Shown here one piece after another: positions 8,695-17,268 of a DNA stretch of 64,000 nt. Position 1 is the stretch's first letter; each line of letters starts with the position of its first letter. The notes beneath the pieces were generated by a model, which was not told the DNA's origin, did not search any database, and worked only from the letters and a program-made list of their open reading frames with translations. Source of the stretch: JALYYC01 sp039922495 (lineage in GTDB: Bacteria; Chloroflexota; Dormibacteria; CF-121); assembly GCA_039922495.1 (NCBI GenBank), contig JBDTEO010000043.1, forward strand, positions 23,340-87,339, given 5' to 3'. Position numbers and translations under genes: made by a program.

Positions 8695-9640
8695 GACGGC
8701 GAGCGCGCCACGCAAGTTCACGCTGCAGGAGTACAAGACCGACGTCCACGTCGATTGGTGTCCGGGATGCGGAGACTTCGGAATCCTCAGCTCCATCCAG
8801 CAGGCCTTCGTTCAGCTGCAAATTCCGCCGCACCGCATCGCCATGATCTCCGGCATCGGCTGTTCGGGAAAGACGCCGCATTACATCGATACGTACGGCC
8901 TCCACACGCTGCATGGCCGGGCCCTGCCGGTCGCGACCGGCGCTAAGCTGGCTAACCACGAGCTGACGGTGGTGGCGGTCGGTGGTGACGGCGACGGCTA
9001 TGGCATCGGCGCCGGGTACTTCGTCAACAGCGGCCGTCGCAACGTGGACATGACCTACATCGTCTTCAACAATGGCGTCTACGGCTTGACCAAGGGCCAG
9101 GCTTCACCGACGCTGGGCAAGGGCCTCAAAACCAAGTCGATGCCCGAAGCCTCGATCCAGGAAGGCGTGAACCCGCTGGCGGTCGCGCTGGGTGCCGGCT
9201 ACACCTGGATCGGGCGCGGCTACGCGCTCGACGTCAAGCACCTCGTTCCCCTGATCGTCCAGGCGATCAGCCACAAGGGCACGGCCTTTCTCGACGTCTT
9301 CCAGACCTGCCCCGTCTATAACGATCTGCGGACCAAGGATTGGTATGCGGGCGAAGATATCGGGCGGCCGCGGCTCCGCCGGCTCGATGCCGATCCGGAA
9401 TGGAACCCGGTGGTCAACGATTCCGGCAACATCGCGGAGATCGTGGAAAAGAAGACCCGCGCGCTTACGGCGTCCTATGAGACCAGCGATAGCCTGGCGG
9501 TCGGGCTCTTCTACAAGGTGACGCTCCCCACCTACGACGATCAGCTGGCGATCAAGGTGCCCGCCCTTCGCGACCATCCCCTGGTGGACCTGCCGCTCGA
9601 TCAGCGAAACGTCGAGCCGCTCTTCGAGGAGTTGGCGTAG
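8687..9640 (+). CDS. korB: 2-oxoacid:ferredoxin oxidoreductase, beta (TPP-binding) subunit
   Basis: 317 residues, thiamine-diphosphate subunit of the enzyme begun at 6823. Visible motifs: WCPGCGDFGI with a conserved Cys pair, GIGCSGKTPHYI, and the TPP/Mg site GGDGDGYGIGAGYFVN followed by FNNGVYGLTKGQASPT. The C-terminal region lacks an extra 4Fe-4S ferredoxin domain, so electrons probably leave through a separate ferredoxin; the 7Fe ferredoxin at 11231 is a nearby candidate. Overlap of 8 bp with the alpha gene supports equimolar, coupled expression. Confidence 0.93.
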   Translation: MPETASAPRKFTLQEYKTDVHVDWCPGCGDFGILSSIQQAFVQLQIPPHRIAMISGIGCSGKTPHYIDTYGLHTLHGRALPVATGAKLANHELTVVAVGGDGDGYGIGAGYFVNSGRRNVDMTYIVFNNGVYGLTKGQASPTLGKGLKTKSMPEASIQEGVNPLAVALGAGYTWIGRGYALDVKHLVPLIVQAISHKGTAFLDVFQTCPVYNDLRTKDWYAGEDIGRPRLRRLDADPEWNPVVNDSGNIAEIVEKKTRALTASYETSDSLAVGLFYKVTLPTYDDQLAIKVPALRDHPLVDLPLDQRNVEPLFEELA

Positions 9641-9663
9641 CCGGCTCACCCTCCCCGCACCGC

Positions 9664-10260
9664 TTGGTACGACTGCTGGCGGTCAGTGATGAAGTTGAGC
9701 CTCAATTGCTGGATGAGCGTACGGTGGCGAGCCGGGGACGGATCGACCTGGTCATCGGCTGTGGCGACCTACCGGCGGAGTATCTCGATTCCCTCGCCAC
9801 GCTCTACGGGGCGCCCCTGCTGTTCGTTCGCGGGAACCACGATCCGCCCGGCCGTCGGGGTGTTTACCCGGCTGGCGCCGAGATCGACGGGCGGGTGGTC
9901 ATCGAGCAGGGGTTCGTCATCGGCGGGCTCGAGGGCTGCATACGGTACAACGACGGCCCGCATCAATACGGCGAGCGCCAGATGATGGCAAAGGTGCTGG
10001 CGCTGCGCCTCAGGCTGGGCCTCAGGCGCCGCCTGGACGTGCTGATCACGCACGGTCCCCCCGCGGGCGTCAACGAGGGGTCGGATCCCGCCCACCGCGG
10101 GCTTGGCGCCGTTCGCCGAGCGGTCGAGTGGATGAAGCCCCAGCTTCTGCTGCACGGGCACGTTCATCCCCACGGACGCGACATCGTGCGCGAGTCGAGG
10201 CTGGGCGACACGACGGTGATCAACGTCGTCGGGCACCGCCTGGTCGAGCTGCCAACATGA
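9664..10260 (+). CDS. Calcineurin-like metallophosphoesterase
   Basis: 198 residues with the metallophosphoesterase motifs GCGDL, VRGNHD, LITHGPP and LHGHVHPHG in order. The usual first motif DxH is SDEVEP here, so one metal-ligand histidine is replaced; I recall a Chloroflexota-like subfamily with the same SDEV sequence, so it may still be active. TTG 9664 gives the natural N-terminus (VRLLAVSDE). The stop overlaps the next ATG (ATGA), so it forms a two-gene unit with the ParB-like gene. Substrate unknown. Confidence 0.82.
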   Translation: MVRLLAVSDEVEPQLLDERTVASRGRIDLVIGCGDLPAEYLDSLATLYGAPLLFVRGNHDPPGRRGVYPAGAEIDGRVVIEQGFVIGGLEGCIRYNDGPHQYGERQMMAKVLALRLRLGLRRRLDVLITHGPPAGVNEGSDPAHRGLGAVRRAVEWMKPQLLLHGHVHPHGRDIVRESRLGDTTVINVVGHRLVELPT

Positions 10261-11227
10261 AACAGCTGCGGGCCCGAGCGGACTTTGAAGGCGTTCGACT
10301 GCAGGCCTTTCTGCGAGAGGCCGGCTCGGTCCTTCACCGTGAGGCCCGGCCGCTGCTCTCCTTCGATGAAGTCCGTCGCGCCGCGCGCTTCGAAGGCCAG
10401 GCGGATCTCGGGCGTAAGGAGATCCCGATTGACACGATTCGTGGCTCGGTGGATCGTCCGAACGACTTCGATGCGTCGTTCCTTCCGGTCAAGCCATACC
10501 TGCGCCAACGGTGGGCGGAGCTGGACGCGGTGATGCGCCGTGGTGAGGGGGTGCCGCCGATCGAGGTCTACCACCTCGGGGGCGTGTACTTCGTCAAGGA
10601 CGGTCATCACCGAGTCTCCGTTGCCGCCAGTTGGGCTGGAAGGCGATCGACGCCCGGGTCATTGAGGTCCGCACACGGGCGCCGCTGACGGACCAGATGG
10701 ACGCCGCCGCCCTGCTCCAGGCGAGGGAGTATGTGGAGTTTCTCGAGCGCACCCGGCTCGACCGGGTCCGGCCGAACGCCACCATCGAGGTGAGCCGGCT
10801 CGGACGCTACGACCGCATCTACGAGCACATCCTGGGTCACCGGTACTTCCTTGGACTTCAACAAAACCGCGAGGTCGATGTTGCCGACGCCGCGGCCAGC
10901 TGGTTCGAGAGTGTCTACCAGCCGATCGTGCGACTGATCCGTGAGTACGGGATCCTCGACCATTTCCCGGGGACGACGGAAGCCGACCTGTACCTGTGGA
11001 TCACGGCCCGCTGGCTGGAGCTGAGTCGAAGCGAGCAGCCGGCGGGACCGGCGGAGGCCATCGCGGACATCCTGTTCGAGAACGAGGGCATCCCCGCCCC
11101 GCCGCCGCCCCTGCTGACGATGCTGCAGAAGTGGCTCGGTCCGCGCCGGCGTGCAATCGAGCTGCCGGCCTCGCTCGTCCGTCGCGCGAAAACGTCGGTC
11201 GGGGGCCAGAAAAAGCCTCTGGCCTGA
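10257..11227 (+). pseudogene. ParB-like domain protein interrupted by a -1 frameshift
   Basis: Two overlapping frames make one protein of about 323 residues. Frame one (ATG 10257, overlapping the upstream stop) encodes a ParB/Srx-like N-terminal domain with DTIRGSVDRPNDFDASFLP and the signature VYFVKDGHHRVSVA. Coding sense then continues in the +2 frame from about 10626 with GWKAIDARVIEVRTRAPL through HILGHRYFLGLQ and LYLWITARWLEL to 11227. Adding one C at about 10624-10626 restores VARQLGWKAIDA, as expected for the family. This is either a real inactivating deletion or a sequencing/assembly error. Family members are of unknown function. Confidence 0.8.
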
Positions 11228-11230
11228 GGC

Positions 11231-11545
11231 TCAGACCTCGGTCTTCCGTTTCTCCGGATAGGCGCTGTTGATCTCGGCGCGGACGCGCGCCTTGTCGGCA
11301 TCGCTCTTGAAGTAGTCGAAATTCCAGGCGATGAATTTCTTCATCTCGCCGGGGACCTCGTCCTCGGGATAGATGGCCGCGACCGGGCACGGATCCACGC
11401 ACGCGCCGCAGTCGATGCACTCATCCGGATTGATGTACAGCATCCGGTCCTCGGTTCCGCCGTCGATGATGCAGTCGACCGGACAGACGTCGACACAGGA
11501 CTTGTCCTTCAGGTCGACGCAGGTTTCGGTGATGATGTACGCCAC
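11231..11545 (-). CDS. fdxA: FdxA-type 7Fe ferredoxin
   Basis: 104 residues. The first cluster motif is C9-x7-C17-x3-C21-P, lacking the normal CxxC, and the second is C43-x2-C46-x2-C49-x3-C53-P, the pattern of seven-iron ferredoxins carrying one 3Fe-4S and one 4Fe-4S cluster. Length and the DVKDK-like N-terminus fit actinobacterial FdxA. Start GTG 11545. A -10-like TAGAGT (11569-11564 on the minus strand) is a candidate promoter. It is convergent with the ParB-like gene and could be the electron acceptor for the korAB enzyme (inference from proximity). Confidence 0.92.
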   Translation of the reverse strand: MAYIITETCVDLKDKSCVDVCPVDCIIDGGTEDRMLYINPDECIDCGACVDPCPVAAIYPEDEVPGEMKKFIAWNFDYFKSDADKARVRAEINSAYPEKRKTEV

Positions 11546-11658
11546 GGTTTCTACCCGAAAATCACTCTAGCACAGGGTCTTCGCGCGATCGCTTTCGGAG
11601 CGCAAGCGGGCGGCCTTACGGGGAGTGGAGCTCCGGCACAGGACTGTCACCGATCAGT

Positions 11659-12621
11659 GTGCGGACGGCCCGAACTTGCGGCAAGAGGAGGTTGCCCGCC
11701 CGCGTTACCCTCTTCGTGGCCCTGCCCAGAACCGACCAGCGCCGCGTGTTCAGGCCGGCCCGGCGAGTGTCCTGGGGAACCAGGATTTTTGCGGCGCTCG
11801 TCTTCTTTTTGGCAGTCGGCGCCCTCGCCGCCTTCGTCGTGTTGGTTCTGCCGGCGCAGATCGCCACCTTGAGCCAATCCGAGGGTAAGGAGCTCGCCAC
11901 CGCCCGCATGGGGGCATTGGATGCCGCCACGTCAGCCGACGCGCTCTGGACCGCGATCGGGAAGACCGGGAGTCTGAGCCTGTCTGACGACCAGCGCCAG
12001 CAGGAGATCTCGAGGGCGCAGGCAACCGAGAAGGCCGCGTCAGACGCCCTGGGTCACGTGCAACTGGCTGAGGGCTACCTGGCGCAGATCGATGGAATTC
12101 CCTTCCAGCCGCACGCGAGCGCTGTCGTCGCGACCGACCGCCCCGCCCTGCTTCACCTGGAGAAGGCCCTTGGCACGGTTATCAAGCTGGCGCACGGCGC
12201 GACGCTCCAGCTGAGCATCGCCCGTCATGTCAACCAGGACGCGCTAACGATCGCGGGTCCCTTAAACCAGAGCCTGGCCGCCCGCGACTGGACGACGGCG
12301 TCCCGTACCGCGGCCACCATCCAGCAGGATCTGAAGTCGCAGGAGACCCCGGCCGGCGACCCCGAGGCGCTCTTCGATCCGCTGTGGACCAGTTGGATGG
12401 ACGCCATGGTCGGGTATGCCACTACCGCGCAGCAGTTCAGCCTGAGCTCGGCAGCCGGCCAGACCCAAACCGCCCAACAGCTGGCGCGCAGCATGGCCGC
12501 GGCCACCGACCAGGGTAATGCCGCCTTTCGGGCAGCCCAGGCCAATGCGGCGGCCTGGCAACAGAAGACCGTCCAGCCGCTCCGCGACAGCGTTCAGAAA
12601 GAGCTCGCCGCCGCCGGCTGA
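11659..12621 (+). CDS. Membrane-anchored protein of unknown function
   Basis: Up to 320 residues. A basic N-terminus is followed by one strong transmembrane segment (IFAALVFFLAVGALAAFVVLVL) [written in part: LVFFLAVGALAAFVVLVL], then an Ala/Gln/Thr-rich, largely helical extracytoplasmic region without cysteines or recognisable motifs. The start is uncertain: GTG 11659, TTG 11692 (directly after AGAGGAGG) and GTG 11716 are all in frame, and all retain the anchor. The overall look resembles a chemoreceptor-like sensor ectodomain or a structural cell-envelope protein, but no family is recognised. Confidence 0.65.
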   Translation: MRTARTCGKRRLPARVTLFVALPRTDQRRVFRPARRVSWGTRIFAALVFFLAVGALAAFVVLVLPAQIATLSQSEGKELATARMGALDAATSADALWTAIGKTGSLSLSDDQRQQEISRAQATEKAASDALGHVQLAEGYLAQIDGIPFQPHASAVVATDRPALLHLEKALGTVIKLAHGATLQLSIARHVNQDALTIAGPLNQSLAARDWTTASRTAATIQQDLKSQETPAGDPEALFDPLWTSWMDAMVGYATTAQQFSLSSAAGQTQTAQQLARSMAAATDQGNAAFRAAQANAAAWQQKTVQPLRDSVQKELAAAG

Positions 12622-12636
12622 TCGCGTTCGGGTCAG

Positions 12637-13749
12637 CTAGGCCCGGACGAGCAGGTCCTCGCTGAGCTCGCTCAGGCTCTTGACGCCGAGCAGGCTCATC
12701 GACACCGTGATCTCCTGACGCAGGAGGTCAAGCGCATTGGTCACACCGGCCTCGCCGCCGCAGGCCAGCGCCCAGAGGTAGGGGCGTCCGATCATGACGC
12801 TCCGGGCGCCCAGCGCGAGCGCCTTGAGCACGTCCGTGCCGCGTCGCACGCCGCCGTCAACCAGGACCGGCACCTCGGCGGCGACCGCCTCGGCGATCGC
12901 GGGCAATGCGTCCAGGGTGGCGATCGAGTAGTCGAGCTGCCGGCCACCATGATTGGAGACGATCACCGCCCGGACGCCCGACTCGACAGCGCGCCGGGCG
13001 TCATCGGCGCGAACGATCCCCTTGGTCATGACCGGGAGGCGGCTCTGGCCTACCAGCCAATCCAGGTCCTTCCAGGTGAGCCATGAGTCGAGCTGGTCGG
13101 TGAAATACTGGGACAGCGCCGATTGGCCCGCCTCAGCTCCGCCGGTGACGGTCAAGGCTCCCCGCAGGTTCTCGTAGCGCAGCCCGGGCGCAAGGTCGAA
13201 GGCGTTGCGGAAATCGCGTTCCCGCCGGCCCAGTCGTGGGGTATCGACGGTCAGCATCACGGCGGTGTAGCCGCTGTTGGCCGCCCGCTCGATCAGGTCG
13301 GTGGTGACGCCGCGATCGCGGTACATGTAGAGCTGGAACCAGCGGGTTCCCTGGCTCGCGGCCGCGACGTCCTCGATCGACACCGTCGAAAGCGTGCTGA
13401 GGCAGAACGCGACCCCCGCGCGTGCGGCGGCCCGGGCGGCGGCCGCCTCTCCGTCGGGATGAGCCAGCTTTTGCGTCGCCGTCGGCGCCAGCTGCACCGG
13501 CATCGTGAACCGTTCGCCCAGCACCTCGCAGCCCAGGTCGGGCTCGGGGGTGGCGGCCAGCACCTTGAACCGGAAGCGGTAGCGGGCAAAGGCCGCCCGG
13601 TTTCCGGCGACCGCCGCCTCATCCTCAGCGCCTCCGGCGAAATAGTCGTAGGTCGAGGGAGGTAGCAACGCCCGGGCCCGAGGCTCGAAATCCTCGAGCC
13701 GAAGCGGCGGAGCCGGTGCCGCGCTGATCACGCCTTCGCTGGCCGCCAT
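12637..13749 (-). CDS. FMN-dependent alpha-hydroxyacid oxidase/dehydrogenase
   Basis: 370 residues from ATG 13749 (TTG 13758 is also in frame). A TIM-barrel flavoenzyme of the lactate/glycolate oxidase family: FDYFAGGAEDE-like start (YDYFAGGAEDEA), QLYMYRDR, LTVDTPRLGRRERD, the lysine of MTKGIV and the catalytic His/Arg motif SNHGGRQLD, then VLVDGGVRRGTDVLKALALGA. It oxidises L-lactate, glycolate or a similar 2-hydroxyacid to the 2-oxoacid. It is divergent from the lactate permease gene, which supports lactate or glycolate as substrate. Whether the acceptor is O2 or a quinone/cytochrome cannot be decided from sequence. Confidence 0.88.
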   Translation of the reverse strand: MAASEGVISAAPAPPLRLEDFEPRARALLPPSTYDYFAGGAEDEAAVAGNRAAFARYRFRFKVLAATPEPDLGCEVLGERFTMPVQLAPTATQKLAHPDGEAAAARAAARAGVAFCLSTLSTVSIEDVAAASQGTRWFQLYMYRDRGVTTDLIERAANSGYTAVMLTVDTPRLGRRERDFRNAFDLAPGLRYENLRGALTVTGGAEAGQSALSQYFTDQLDSWLTWKDLDWLVGQSRLPVMTKGIVRADDARRAVESGVRAVIVSNHGGRQLDYSIATLDALPAIAEAVAAEVPVLVDGGVRRGTDVLKALALGARSVMIGRPYLWALACGGEAGVTNALDLLRQEITVSMSLLGVKSLSELSEDLLVRA

Positions 13750-13833
13750 ACCCCGCAATTGTGGCGCTTGAGGCTGGTCTATGTCACTCTAGAGGTGCCG
13801 TTCGTTCCGGGGAGAAAAAGGAGGGTCCGATCC

Positions 13834-15753
13834 ATGGTTGGGGCGATCATTTTCCTAGCATTCCGCCACAGCTATCAGCCGATCGCCGGCAGCATCGTGC
13901 TTTCAGCTATCGTCGCGGGAATTCCGCTGTACGCCCTCTTTTTCATGCTGGCGGTGCTACGCCTGCCGGCCTGGATCGCGGCGCTGACCGCCATGCTCTC
14001 GGCGGCGGTACTGGCGGCCCTGGTCTGGGGCATGCCGCTCGGGCTCGATGTCTCGGCGACCACCGAAGGCATGGCCAACGGGCTGTGGCCGATCAGCTGG
14101 ATCGTGCTCAACGCGGTCTTCTTCCACAACCTCACGATCGCCAGCGGTGACTTTGATGTTATCCGGCGCTCGCTGACCCGGCTGACCGAAGACCGGCGGG
14201 TCCAGGCGCTCCTCGTAGCGTTCTGCTTCGGCGCGCTGATGGAAGGCATCGCCGGCTTCGGGGCGCCGGTGGCGATCTCCGCGGCGATCCTCGCCAGCCT
14301 TGGATTCGAACCGATCAGTGCCGCGGTGCTCGCGCTGCTCGCTAATACCGCGCCGGTGGCTTTCGGCTCGATCGGCATCCCGGTGGTCACCCTGGGGCTG
14401 CTGACCGCGCCCATCATCGGGCACAGCGCGGCCGATCAAACGCCGGTCACCCTGGCGCTGTCGGCGATGATTGGCCGCCAGCTTCCGATCTTTTCCGTCA
14501 TCATTCCGGCCTTCCTGATCGTCGTGCTGGCGGGCTGGAAGCGAATGGTCGAAGTCCTGCCGGCTGTCCTCACCGCCGGCATCGTCTTCGCCGTCGTCCA
14601 GTTCCTGGTCTCGAACTTTATTGGCCCGGAACTGACGGACGTGCTCGCGGCGCTGGTCTCGATGGCCGCGGTCGCGCTCTTGCTGCGAGTCTGGAAGCCC
14701 CGCACGCTCTGGGGCTTCGCGGGGGATCGCGTGGGAACGCCGCAGGGCGCCTCTCCCGGTTTGCGAAGCCTTGGCGCGGCCGTCGCACAGGTGGTCGACT
14801 CTCCGGCCCGGATCGCGCGCGCCTACTTGATGTACGTGATCCTGGTGGCGGTAATCCTGATCGGCCAGATGGGCAACCTGCCATTCTTTTCCGGTAGCCC
14901 CGCTGGCAATGTCAAGAATGCGCTGCACACGCCGGCCAACATCACCGCTGACCTCAAGTGCGGCCAGCCGGCGTTCAAGCTCTGTCCGAAGCCTTGGGTT
15001 GGTCCCCTGCCCACGGTGGATGCCGGCGCCTTCAAGTTCCCCTTCTGGCGCTTCCAGTGGCCAGGCAGCTACACCGGGACCTCGGCCAAGCCCAAGCCCC
15101 AGATCTTCCAGGAGCCGCCGATCGTGGCCAAGTCCACGCCGTATCCCGTCACCTTCACCTGGGACTTCCTGGCGGCCGCCGGCAGCCTGGTCCTGTACGC
15201 ATGCATCCTCGCCTTCATCGTGATGGCGGTCCGAGGTGCGCCGATCCGGATCTTCTTTACGACCTACGGACGGACGCTACGGCAACTGGCCCTGCCCATC
15301 ATGACCATCGCCTTCATCCTCGGCATCGCCGCGGTCATGAACTTCTCCGGCATGACATCCACATTGGCGTTGCTGATGGCCAAAACCGGCGCGGTTTTCC
15401 CATTCTTTTCCGCCGTCATTGGTGCCCTGGGCGTCTTTTTGACCGGGAGCGACACCGCGTCCAACACCCTGTTCGGTCCGATGCAGGCGTTCACGGCGAA
15501 GCAAATCGTGATTGGCGGCCACCACCTGAGCCCGATCCTGACTGCCGGAACGAATTCCTCCGGTGGCGTGATGGGCAAGATGATCAGTCCGCAAAACCTT
15601 TCGGTCGGCGCGGCAGGGGTCAACCGCGTCGGCGCCGAGGGCGACATTTTCCGCCGCACTATCGGCTACAGCTTGATCCTCACCGCCGCCGTCGGCATGG
15701 TCGCCATGATCGAGGTCTACCTGATTCCGGGTATCATCCCCACGCTCCCGTAG
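13834..15753 (+). CDS. lctP: L-lactate/glycolate permease, LctP family
   Basis: About 639 residues with roughly a dozen hydrophobic segments and the LctP signature FCFGALMEGIAGFGAPVAIS plus NTAPVAFGSIGIPV and FLTGSDTASNTLFGPMQ near the C-terminal half. It imports L-lactate or glycolate with protons. ATG 13834 is selected because AGGAGG sits about 8 bp before it; the frame is open back to TTG 13759. A polar loop of roughly 90 residues (about 14890-15160) containing two cysteines (CGQPAFKLC) interrupts the membrane segments and is larger than I expect in E. coli LldP. Flanked by two oxidase systems for its substrate. Confidence 0.93.
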   Translation: MVGAIIFLAFRHSYQPIAGSIVLSAIVAGIPLYALFFMLAVLRLPAWIAALTAMLSAAVLAALVWGMPLGLDVSATTEGMANGLWPISWIVLNAVFFHNLTIASGDFDVIRRSLTRLTEDRRVQALLVAFCFGALMEGIAGFGAPVAISAAILASLGFEPISAAVLALLANTAPVAFGSIGIPVVTLGLLTAPIIGHSAADQTPVTLALSAMIGRQLPIFSVIIPAFLIVVLAGWKRMVEVLPAVLTAGIVFAVVQFLVSNFIGPELTDVLAALVSMAAVALLLRVWKPRTLWGFAGDRVGTPQGASPGLRSLGAAVAQVVDSPARIARAYLMYVILVAVILIGQMGNLPFFSGSPAGNVKNALHTPANITADLKCGQPAFKLCPKPWVGPLPTVDAGAFKFPFWRFQWPGSYTGTSAKPKPQIFQEPPIVAKSTPYPVTFTWDFLAAAGSLVLYACILAFIVMAVRGAPIRIFFTTYGRTLRQLALPIMTIAFILGIAAVMNFSGMTSTLALLMAKTGAVFPFFSAVIGALGVFLTGSDTASNTLFGPMQAFTAKQIVIGGHHLSPILTAGTNSSGGVMGKMISPQNLSVGAAGVNRVGAEGDIFRRTIGYSLILTAAVGMVAMIEVYLIPGIIPTLP

Positions 15754-15777
15754 TCGCGGCCGGGTCCGATCGGCGCG

Positions 15778-15783
15778 TAGGCT
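15778..15783 (+). promoter_or_regulatory. Candidate -10 box (TAGGCT) for glcD
   Basis: TAGGCT ends 6 bases before ATG 15790, the same leaderless spacing as elsewhere. No Shine-Dalgarno is present between them. Confidence 0.4.
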
Positions 15784-15789
15784 AGGCGC

Positions 15790-17268
15790 ATGGACCGCGA
15801 CTTCCGCGAGCGGCTCGTCCGGCGGCTCCGCGAGGTCGTCGGGGAGCGCCATGCCTTCGACGATCCCTACGAGATGCGCCTCTACCAGTACGATGCCAGT
15901 CCCGAGACCGCCCTGCCCGACGTGGTAGTGATTCCGGGGATGGCGGACGAGGTCGCGCAGGTGGTCAAGATCTGCGCCGAGGAGGACGTCCCGATTGTCG
16001 CCCGCTCGGCCGCCAGCAGCCTGGCGGGTGGGACGGTGCCGGTCAACCACGGTGTCGTCATCACCTTCCCCCGCATGAATCACATCCTGGAGGTCGATAC
16101 CGACAACCTTCGGGCGGTGGTCGAGCCCGGGGTCGTCAACCTCGCGCTGAGCCAGGCGCTCCTGCCGTTCGGCTACTACTACGTCCCCGATCCGTCGAGC
16201 CAGGGGGCCTGCACCATCGGGGGCAACGTGGCAACCAATGCTGGCGGCCCGCACACGCTGCTCTATGGCGTGACGGTCAACCACGTGACGGGCCTGGAGG
16301 TGGCGCTGGCGACCGGCGAGCTGGTCCGCGTTGGCGCCGGTGCGGCGGCGGAAACGCCTGGCTATGATCTGACCGGCCTGCTGGTCGGCTCGGAGGGGAC
16401 GATGGCGATCGTCACCAAAATCTGGGTGAAGATCACGCCGGTTCCACCAATGCAGAAGACGTTGCTCGCCATTTACCCGGACATCGAGACCGCCAGTAAC
16501 GGTGTCTCGGCCATCGTGGGGCAGGGCATCCTTCCGGCAGCGATCGAGATGCTCGACAAGATCTCGATCCAGGCGATCGAGGCCGCCTCCCATGCGGGGT
16601 ATCCGCTCGACGCCGGCGCCGTGCTGCTGCTCGAAGTCGACGGCGTCCAGGCCGTCGTCGAAGACCTGGCCGAGCGCATGGACCGGATCTGCCGCGAGCA
16701 GGGCGCGACCGAAGTCCGGGTGGCGCGGACGGAAGCCGAGCGGCAGGCGCTCTGGAAGGGCCGCAAGGGCGCGTTTTCGGCGATGGGCCGCCTCTCCCCC
16801 GATTTCTACGTCATGGATGGGGTGGTGCCGCGCACCAAATTGCCGGAGACCCTGCGGAAAATCGACGCCATCAGCGAGCGCACCGGCTACAAGATCTGTA
16901 ACGTCTTCCACGCCGGCGACGGCAACCTGCATCCACTGGTTCTCTTCGACTCGTTCATCCCCGGCCAGTACGACGCGGTCCGGCGGATCGGAGACGAGAT
17001 CCTCAAGCTGTGTGCCGATGCGGGCGGCTCGGTGACCGGCGAGCATGGCATCGGCCTGGAGAAACGCGAGAACATCCGCTACATCTTTTCCGACGATGAC
17101 CTCGAGGTCATGGATCGGGTCCGCCAGGTCTTCGACCCGCGTGGCCTGATGAATCCGGGGAAGGTGTTTCCAGCCAAGGGCACGACGCCGGCGCGGTCGC
17201 ACCCGAACGGTGCCGGGCATCGGCGAGCGGCGACGGCCGGGGCGGCGGGCGAGGAGATGTGGGTGTGA
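15790..17268 (+). CDS. glcD: Glycolate/D-lactate oxidase FAD subunit GlcD
   Basis: 492 residues. FAD-binding PCMH domain (VARSAASSLAGGTVPVNHG; QGACTIGGNVATNAGG; LLVGSEGTMAIVT) followed by the FAD-oxidase C domain with HAGDGNLHPLV and GGSVTGEHGIGLEKRE. Oxidises glycolate or D-lactate and passes electrons to GlcE/GlcF and the quinone pool. Family-typical DPRGLMNPGKVFP end is followed by a ~25-residue polar tail. The next gene overlaps its stop by 4 bp (GTGA). Confidence 0.95.
   Translation: MDRDFRERLVRRLREVVGERHAFDDPYEMRLYQYDASPETALPDVVVIPGMADEVAQVVKICAEEDVPIVARSAASSLAGGTVPVNHGVVITFPRMNHILEVDTDNLRAVVEPGVVNLALSQALLPFGYYYVPDPSSQGACTIGGNVATNAGGPHTLLYGVTVNHVTGLEVALATGELVRVGAGAAAETPGYDLTGLLVGSEGTMAIVTKIWVKITPVPPMQKTLLAIYPDIETASNGVSAIVGQGILPAAIEMLDKISIQAIEAASHAGYPLDAGAVLLLEVDGVQAVVEDLAERMDRICREQGATEVRVARTEAERQALWKGRKGAFSAMGRLSPDFYVMDGVVPRTKLPETLRKIDAISERTGYKICNVFHAGDGNLHPLVLFDSFIPGQYDAVRRIGDEILKLCADAGGSVTGEHGIGLEKRENIRYIFSDDDLEVMDRVRQVFDPRGLMNPGKVFPAKGTTPARSHPNGAGHRRAATAGAAGEEMWV

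Noticed and set aside
15277..17220. 647-codon open frame on the minus strand
   Set aside because: Antisense to lctP and glcD, with shadow-like composition and no recognisable domain.
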